A stretch of 64,000 nt of DNA. It comes from CAWGMT01 sp963823675. GTDB lineage: Bacteria > Planctomycetota > Planctomycetia > Isosphaerales > Isosphaeraceae. The DNA is taken from positions 620,001-684,000 of the forward strand of contig CAWGMT010000008.1 in assembly GCA_963823675.1 (NCBI GenBank), written 5' to 3'. Position 1 is the stretch's first letter; each line of letters starts with the position of its first letter. Positions 58,571-64,000 of the stretch are shown piece by piece. The translations under genes were made by a program, and so were the position numbers. The notes below the pieces were generated by a model. The model did no database searches, was not told where the DNA came from, and was given only the letters and a program-made list of their open reading frames with translations.

Positions 58571-59309
58571 CAGCCGCCACGCGGCTGCCCCTTGGGCTCG
58601 GGCGCCGGCGCCGGCGTCTCGACCTGCCGCGTCGTGAGGTCAACCTGCGGTCGCGGGTAACTCAGGTCGCGCTTGCCGACTCTGTAAGTCAAGTGGACGA
58701 CGCGATGGATTCGCGGATCGTCGTTCCGGGTGTACTGGCTGAATTGCGGATAAACGCTCACCGAGTCGCCGTACTTCTCGTAAAGCTGTTTCACGACGTC
58801 GGTCCGCTCTCGCGCTAGCGATTGGGCCTCTACGAATTCGGGCTCGGAGAGTGGCGTTCGGATGTGCTGAGCGGCCTGCACGTCGACGACCTTGCCGGTT
58901 GCGAGGTCGATCGTGGAAAAGACCGTGATGTCGTCGAAATAGCGATAGGACGTTACAAGGGCCCGAGGGCCCTGGCCGTCCGATCGGGCGCCGTCAGCCT
59001 CGTTGTCCGCGGGCTTCGTCTTGCGGCGTCGTCGGCTTGTTTCCGCGGTGCGGCTTCCTTGTTGACGACCAGTTCGACTCCGACGACGTATTCGCGCCGG
59101 TCGGCGTCCGGGCTGGAGGCCCCTTCGGTTTTCTTGCGCAGCTCGCGCATGGCGCCTTTCGCCAGATCGACCGCGTCTTTGGTCTGTCGAGCGGTCAATC
59201 CGGGCCGGGGCCGATTCGGGCCCTGGGCACTGCTCTTGTGACTCGCGGCAGCCAGAACCAGCGCGACGCTCGCTGCCAGGAGAGCGACGCAGTCCATTCG
59301 CTTGGTCAT
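58570..59309 (-). CDS. Secreted protein resembling N-terminal domains of copper amine oxidases (one frameshift)
   Basis: About 245 residues. The signal peptide is CVALLAASVALVLAAASH. A Lys-rich linker follows (LAKGAMRELRKKTEGASS), then a frame change near 59020 and a domain reading VTSYRYFDDITVFSTIDLAT, GKVVDVQAAQHIRTPLSEPE, FVEAQSLARERTDVV. The P-L-S-x-x-E-F-x-x-A-x-x-L pattern and the strand order recall the small N2/N3 domains of copper amine oxidases. The gene directly upstream of the catalytic-domain gene encodes it, so the two may form one enzyme from separate chains. It starts 18 bases after the metalloprotease gene. Confidence 0.6.
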
Positions 59310-59327
59310 GAAAAGCCTCCTGATCCC

Positions 59328-62261
59328 TCACGGCTCGCGGACGTCGAGATTGGCCTCGAGCACCTTGGCGATCCGGTGCCGCGTCTCCTCGAGATGCGCC
59401 CGGCTGGTGTCGTCGATGGTCGCGTCCTTCGACTCCATCGCCTTGGTGATGCGGGTCGAGATCTCCCTGAGATGGAGCCGCGCCAGCGCGCGGGCATCGG
59501 CCGGCATCGACGAACCGCCGCCCCGCAGGAATACGACGTACGTAAACGCATCCGCATAAGGGCTGGCATTGGTGCCGAGCACGATGCCGCTCAAGCGGCG
59601 CACGTACTCGCGCTGGAGGTTGCGGCGGATCGTCGAGAGGGCGGGTTTGGCCGGCTTGCCGTCCTTGGTGCTGGACAGGTGATCGAGGTCGGACCAGATC
59701 CCGTCGGTCAAGGCCCGGAATACCTCATCCATGCGCAGCGGGTCCGATCCCGGGTTGGACTGGAGCTCTTGGTTCGCGAGGCGAGCCAGTGTTTGCGCAC
59801 TCAGGCAGTGGCCGAGAACGATTCGCTGGATTCCCAGGATTCGCTCGAGGACCGAGATATCGACGCCCGGCCCGAAGAAGCTGTCGCTCCCCCAGTGCAT
59901 CCAGTGCTCGGTTCCCAGCCGCCGCAGCAATGCCGGCGAAAACTGGAACGACTTGTCGCTCAAGATCGCGTCGGCGAGGAACTTCAGGCACTCGCGCTGC
60001 TTGGAGCCTGAGACCGGCACGATCGGGTCGCGAGCGTTCTTGTCGGCCTTGTGATCGCGGGAGACCGACTGGCCGCCGATGAACTGCGAGGCGAGCGTGG
60101 CGCCGTCGCCCCACTGCTCCAGCAGCACGCCGAAAGCGCGCCGGTTGCGTGCCCACGAGTCGCCGTCCTTGACCACGCGAGCATCGAGGTCGGTGAGCAG
60201 CTCCGCAGCCAGCGCGATTCGATCCTTGCCGAACTGGCACGGGTCGGCTCCCAGGTCCCAGCGGTTGACGTACGGGTCGTCATTGAGCATCGAGTCTTCG
60301 TCGGTGCCGTAGACCAGCTCGCGCTCGGGCGCCCGTGCGGCGATCTTCTTGAGCTCGGCCGCCTCGTCACCGTCGACCGGCTTGTAAGCGTATTCGATCG
60401 CCCAGTAGTCGTACGGTCCGAGCGTGGTCGTATAGTAGTCGCCCTGTTTCTTTCCCTTGGGGGCGATATTGATCGGGCTGTAGTCCATGACGCTGCCGAC
60501 AAGCCCCTTGGCATGAGTGACCGAAGTATCGTTGAGCTGGTCGGCCGCCAGCATGGTGCTCCCCTTGAAGTTGTGGCGCAATCCCAGCGAATGACCCACC
60601 TCGTGCATGACGATCTCCTTGATCGCCTGGCCGATGAATTCTTCGGGCAGCTCGTCTTTTTTGGGCTTCTTCTCGGCTTTCTGATTGCCTTTGTCGCTGC
60701 CTGGCTTGACGGCCGGCTGCGTTTCGGCCAGCGCAATGGCAGCCAGGGCAAAGTCGCGCTGGCAGCCCGATTGATACTGACAGAAGCCCCGGCTGCCCCG
60801 GACGAAGTTCCGGGCAAGCTGCCAGGTCAGGAAGTTCTGGTCGGCCGGAACGACTTCCGGGACCATCTGGCTGGCGTTCTTCTCGAGCGCTTCGATTCCC
60901 AGGAGGGCTCTGACCTGCGGCAATCCGTACCCCATCTTGGCCGCCAGTATCGGGCTGATGACCTCGCCGACGGCCAGCGGAGCGAGGTGCTCCGCGCCGT
61001 CGATTGCCTTGACGCTGCCGACCAGAAGCGCGTACTGCTGCTTCCAGTACTTGATGAAACTGGCGTCGAAGATCACGTCGCCGTCGATCATTTCACCGGT
61101 CAGCGGGTTGGCCCGCAGGCACGACCGCGCGTAGCTGCTGTCGGACGTGATCCAGCGAAACGTGCAGTAGTTGGTATCTTCCGGGTCGAAGTCGTCGCGC
61201 CCTGACTCCTCCCATCGCACGGCGATCGCGTCGCGGAAGCCGATTTTCTCGAACGCCTTGTTCCACTCACGGATGCCCTCTTCGACATACGGGCGGTATT
61301 CGATCGGGACCGTCTCCTCGACGTACCAGATGATCTGCTTACGGGGCGGCGAGAGCTTGGAGTGCGGATTGGCCTTCTCGAGCCGCCACCGATTGATCAG
61401 CCGCGAAAAATTCGAGTCGGCGTCCGAAATGGCGAAATCCTTGCTCGCACTCAGGAAATGACCGACACGATCGTCCGCCGCGCGGGGATGGTAGCCGAAG
61501 TCGGGCGTCTTCATCAGGCTGTAGTGGATCACCAGGGTGATTCCCCGGTGATCGGCAACCCCGTCGGACCCGCCCATGGAGTAGCGGCGAAAACCGCCGC
61601 CGCCGCTGAACGTCGCCTCGAGCTCCAGCTCCATGTTATTGGGAAATCCCTTGATCTTGGTCCAGGTGCTCCGGTTCCGGTCGAGCATTCCCAGGCCGAG
61701 CTGGGCGAAGTCGGTCATGAAGATGTCCGAGAAATCGATGAGCGCCGCGCCGCCGCGCATCATGTTGATCGCCACGATCGGCAGCGCCATCAATACCGAG
61801 TCGGTGTAGTTCTGCCGCACCGATTTGTCGAGCGACGATCCGGGAGAGGCCTTGTAATGAATATTGCGGCGCACCAGTTGGATGCGATCCCCGACCCGGC
61901 GGAAGATCAGCACCATCTCATCGTCGCCCACTGGCACGCCCGCCTGGGCCAGGCCGCGCGCGATCGTGACCGGCACCAGGAAAGTCTGATTGAACTGGTC
62001 GGGTCGTATCTCCCCGTACAGATGGTCGCCCGTCCGGTACAGGTTGAACAGCCCTTCGACTTTCGTCGCATCCTTGGTGACCTCGTTGAAGTCGCGGAAA
62101 TTCCCCGCGGCCGGCCGGCGCATCCCACCCAAACGCGCGCTGTTGATCACGGCCTCGAAGTCGATGTTGCCCGCCGGTCTCGGCTCTTGCGCGGGGACCT
62201 GCCCGGCAGCCAGGCTCACGGTCAAGACCGCAGCCAAACTCAGTGTGATGATGCGACTCAT
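59328..62261 (-). CDS. Secreted zinc metalloprotease (DUF5117/DUF4953 type)
   Basis: A 977-residue exported metzincin-like protease. Signal peptide ITLSLAAVLTVSLAAGQVPA. The N-terminal part (VEGLFNLYRTGDHLYGEIRP, VPVTIARGLAQAG) is the DUF5117-like region. The catalytic zinc motif HEVGHSLGLRH is at about residues 553-563, with Glu554 as the base. The Met-turn-like VGSVMDYSPINIAP follows some 45 residues on. The DUF4953-like C-terminus is mainly helical. GGAGAG lies 4 bases before the ATG at 62261. It is intact over nearly 3 kb, unlike many genes to the left. It is the first gene of a three-gene minus-strand group with the two amine-oxidase-like proteins. Confidence 0.9.
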   Translation of the reverse strand: MSRIITLSLAAVLTVSLAAGQVPAQEPRPAGNIDFEAVINSARLGGMRRPAAGNFRDFNEVTKDATKVEGLFNLYRTGDHLYGEIRPDQFNQTFLVPVTIARGLAQAGVPVGDDEMVLIFRRVGDRIQLVRRNIHYKASPGSSLDKSVRQNYTDSVLMALPIVAINMMRGGAALIDFSDIFMTDFAQLGLGMLDRNRSTWTKIKGFPNNMELELEATFSGGGGFRRYSMGGSDGVADHRGITLVIHYSLMKTPDFGYHPRAADDRVGHFLSASKDFAISDADSNFSRLINRWRLEKANPHSKLSPPRKQIIWYVEETVPIEYRPYVEEGIREWNKAFEKIGFRDAIAVRWEESGRDDFDPEDTNYCTFRWITSDSSYARSCLRANPLTGEMIDGDVIFDASFIKYWKQQYALLVGSVKAIDGAEHLAPLAVGEVISPILAAKMGYGLPQVRALLGIEALEKNASQMVPEVVPADQNFLTWQLARNFVRGSRGFCQYQSGCQRDFALAAIALAETQPAVKPGSDKGNQKAEKKPKKDELPEEFIGQAIKEIVMHEVGHSLGLRHNFKGSTMLAADQLNDTSVTHAKGLVGSVMDYSPINIAPKGKKQGDYYTTTLGPYDYWAIEYAYKPVDGDEAAELKKIAARAPERELVYGTDEDSMLNDDPYVNRWDLGADPCQFGKDRIALAAELLTDLDARVVKDGDSWARNRRAFGVLLEQWGDGATLASQFIGGQSVSRDHKADKNARDPIVPVSGSKQRECLKFLADAILSDKSFQFSPALLRRLGTEHWMHWGSDSFFGPGVDISVLERILGIQRIVLGHCLSAQTLARLANQELQSNPGSDPLRMDEVFRALTDGIWSDLDHLSSTKDGKPAKPALSTIRRNLQREYVRRLSGIVLGTNASPYADAFTYVVFLRGGGSSMPADARALARLHLREISTRITKAMESKDATIDDTSRAHLEETRHRIAKVLEANLDVREP

Positions 62262-62766
62262 GAAGCTCTCCTCGACAGGACTAAACTGGGCCGGCAACGT
62301 CCCGGAACAAGACGCGCCGGCCTGGTATGGAATTCAGGAAAGGAATTCGCCGGCAAGTTGATTCTCGATCAGGCAGCCGGTTCGCTCGACCGATCATTCC
62401 GTCCTAGAACTTACATCTTGCCTGATCCGCAACAGTTACATCTTGACGAATGATTTCGTTAGAAGCAAGCGATTGCACGGGCTTTCTCGATTGAGATGGC
62501 ATCGTCAACCCCGAAGAGAGCATCCCATTTTCGGCTTCAATGAATGATCGCTCGCCATGGGAATGTTTGCAATGAAAGCGATGTGGACCTCGAGGAACCC
62601 TCGCACCCCGCGAAATGAGCCGATATGATGTTTCTCGGATCGACGGGAGCCGGGAGGTAGTCTCAGATCCAGAAGCGAGTTTGTGCCGCAAGCCGAGCTT
62701 CTCCCTGGCCCCAGCAGGAGAGGATGGATCGGTTCGACCCAACCTGATCAACACCGGAGACGACCA
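62262..62766. other. Divergent intergenic region
   Basis: A 505-base gap between the metalloprotease (minus) and the dienelactone hydrolase (plus). The part near 62404-62475 is AT-richer, with 'cttacatcttg' repeated at 62409 and 62435, a possible short direct repeat in a regulatory zone. Overlapping ORFs here have no family features. No RNA gene is seen. Confidence 0.4.
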
Positions 62767-63630
62767 ATGCACGACGATTGTTCGAGATCGACACATGGCG
62801 CCGAACTGAGCCGCCGCGGTTTTGTGATGACGTCCCTAGCCACCGGCTTTGCCCTGGCAGCCCAACCGGTATCGGGCCAGACCATCAAAACCAACAGCGA
62901 CGGCCTCGAGGCCGGCGAGGTCAAGATCCCGGTTGCCGATGGCCAGGTTCCGGCCTACCGCGCCGCGCCGGCTGCGGCAGGCCCGTTCCCGACCGTCCTG
63001 GTCGTCCAGGAGATCTTCGGCGTTCACGAGCACATCAAGGACATCTGCCGCCGGCTCGCCAAGCTGGGCTACTTCGCCGTCGCGACCGAGTTCTATGCGC
63101 GCCAGGGCGATGTCTCGAAGATCGAGAGTATCCCCGACATCATCTCCAAAGTCGTCTCGAAGGTTCCCGACGCCCAGGTGATCTCAGACCTGGACGCGAC
63201 GGTGGCCTGGGCCAGAGGCACGGGCAAGGCCGATGTGGCCAAGCTCGCCATGACCGGTTACTGCTGGGGCGGCCGGATCGTCTGGCTCTATGCGGCTCAT
63301 AACCCCAACCTCAAGGCCGGCGCCGCCTGGTATGGACGCTTGACCGGCGCGGCCGACGACCTGCACCCCAAGCACCCGATCGACCTCGTCGACGCGATCA
63401 AGGCGCCGGTACTGGGCCTTTACGGCGAGGCCGATCAGGGGATTCCGGTCGCCTCGGTCGAAAAGATGCGCAAGGCCCTCAAGGAAGGCGGCAAGACGGC
63501 CGAGATCATCCTCTACCCCGACACCCCTCACGCCTTCTTCGCCGACTACCGGCCCAGCTACCGCAAGGAGAGCGCCGAGGACGGCTGGAAGCGGATGCTG
63601 GCGTGGTTCAGGAAATACGGCGTGTCGTAA
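62767..63630 (+). CDS. Dienelactone hydrolase family protein with Tat signal
   Basis: A 287-residue alpha/beta hydrolase. The N-terminus has a twin-arginine signal (LSRRGFVMTSLATGFALAAQ), so it is exported folded. The core shows PFPTVLVVQEIFGVHEHIKD, the nucleophile elbow GYCWGGR with Cys166, the acid in GEADQG (Asp223) and the base in TPHAFF (His255). This is the Cys-Asp-His triad of dienelactone hydrolases. R-P-S-Y-R near the C-terminus is usual. Members hydrolyse dienelactones or other small esters; the exact substrate is not evident here. It has no operon partner. Confidence 0.92.
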   Translation: MHDDCSRSTHGAELSRRGFVMTSLATGFALAAQPVSGQTIKTNSDGLEAGEVKIPVADGQVPAYRAAPAAAGPFPTVLVVQEIFGVHEHIKDICRRLAKLGYFAVATEFYARQGDVSKIESIPDIISKVVSKVPDAQVISDLDATVAWARGTGKADVAKLAMTGYCWGGRIVWLYAAHNPNLKAGAAWYGRLTGAADDLHPKHPIDLVDAIKAPVLGLYGEADQGIPVASVEKMRKALKEGGKTAEIILYPDTPHAFFADYRPSYRKESAEDGWKRMLAWFRKYGVS

Positions 63631-63644
63631 TCCATGGCGGAGAA

Positions 63645-63759
63645 ACTCGTTCCCACGCTCTGCGTGGGAATGCCGTCTAGGGCGCTCCGCGTCGTCCGGT
63701 CCCGCAAAGGGCCGCAGAGCGGCTCGGGTGGCATTCCCGTGCAGAGCGTGGGAACGAGT
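63645..63759. repeat. Palindromic repeat with ~30-bp arms
   Basis: ACTCGTTCCCACGCTCTGCG (from 63645) is inverted at 63730-63759 with one or two mismatches in 30-base arms (the left arm ends tgggaatgcc, the right begins ggcattcccg). The centre is ~55 bases. This GTTCCCACGCTC...GAGCGTGGGAAC palindrome is a common dispersed repeat type. It follows the stop of the dienelactone hydrolase gene. Confidence 0.75.
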
Positions 63760-63789
63760 CACCCGATTTCCGTGCTACCGTATCGATTT

Positions 63790-63835
63790 GGAAGCCGATT
63801 AAGATCAAGATTAGGTTCAAGATCAAGATTCCCTT
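63790..63835. repeat. Short AT-rich direct repeats
   Basis: Tandem variations of 'gattaagatcaagatt' and 'ttcaagatcaagattc' occur here, a degenerate 12- to 18-base direct repeat just before the last gene of the window. On the minus strand it gives a meaningless LNLILILI translation. Confidence 0.55.
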
Positions 63836-63849
63836 CCGATGAGGATCCG

Positions 63850-64000
63850 ATGTCCCCACCCGCCCAAGAGGGTGACGACCAGCCCGGGCGCCCCGCCAAG
63901 CCTGATCGCGGGGGCGCCGGTTCTCCGCGCCGCGATGGATCGCGCGGCGGTCCGAGGAGACGATCGCAGCCCCGGCATGGCGGCCAGTCGCCCGGTCCCA
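63850..64000 (+). CDS. Start of an unidentified basic, low-complexity protein (partial)
   Basis: The ATG at 63850 has GAGG 5 bases upstream. The frame stays open to the window edge (50 residues), reading MSPPAQEGDDQPGRPAKPDR then Arg/Gly/Ser-rich sequence (RRDGSRGGPRRRSQPRHGG). Such disordered basic leaders occur at the start of several nucleic-acid-binding proteins, but no domain is reached. The family cannot be named. Confidence 0.45.
   Translation, partial: MSPPAQEGDDQPGRPAKPDRGGAGSPRRDGSRGGPRRRSQPRHGGQSPGP

Overview
The window reads as chromosomal DNA of a planctomycete, most likely an Isosphaeraceae-like member. The evidence is a PSCyt1/DUF1549/DUF1553 gene followed by a DUF1501 gene, a PEP-CTERM protein, a surface protein with the planctomycete LExRxLM-type N-terminal motif, ECF sigma factor/Ser-Thr kinase pairing, a MoxR/DUF58/DUF4350/DUF4129 cluster, and many palindromic intergenic repeats of the kind common in this phylum. 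The DNA looks GC-rich throughout. A few genes, such as the large NTPase at 3.2-7.0 kb, look somewhat less so.

Layout. 1-3 kb: pth and rplY (translation), a small ribbon-helix-helix-like protein and an ARPP-1 domain protein. 3.2-7.0 kb: a 1,284-residue DUF4062/NB-ARC STAND ATPase, a candidate defence or signalling protein. 7.4-10.5 kb: icd and aceK, enzyme and regulator of the isocitrate branch point. 10.4-20.9 kb: trmL, then an efflux operon read on the minus strand as tetR, adaptor, RND permease, second RND permease, with a promoter and perfect palindromic operator before tetR. 20.9-24.2 kb: an accessory stretch with palindromic repeats, a truncated Uma2 gene, an HTH/HicA-like pair, a nucleotidyltransferase fragment and a three-gene set of small ORFs. 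24.3-30.3 kb: a membrane protein, the DUF1549/DUF1501 pair, a triple tandem palindromic repeat and bcp. 30.3-36.4 kb: a sigma factor, a phosphohexomutase/HAD phosphatase operon, a TAXI-type binding protein and mazEF. 36.5-43.5 kb: the RDD / SpoIIM / DUF58 / MoxR / DUF4350 / DUF4129 membrane cluster. 43.9-50.4 kb: a fatty acid desaturase and four envelope glycan genes. 50.6-56.9 kb: kinase, sigma factor, PEP-CTERM and HAF/Ig-like surface proteins. 57-62.3 kb: a copper amine oxidase split over two genes plus a large zinc metalloprotease. 62.8-64 kb: a dienelactone hydrolase and the start of one more gene.

The most unusual signal is a module of about 90 residues present in two neighbouring efflux genes, the adaptor and the first RND permease. 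Each copy sits in frame at a place where ordinary family members have nothing, and the second permease in the same operon lacks it. This looks like an in-frame protein-coding insertion element.

About 25 single-base indels break otherwise well-conserved genes (icd, aceK, both RND genes, DUF1549, DUF1501, the hexomutase, mazE, RDD, SpoIIM, DUF58, MoxR). Nearly all lie before 40 kb. Most look like consensus errors in G/C runs rather than real pseudogenes, so these genes are annotated across the shifts.
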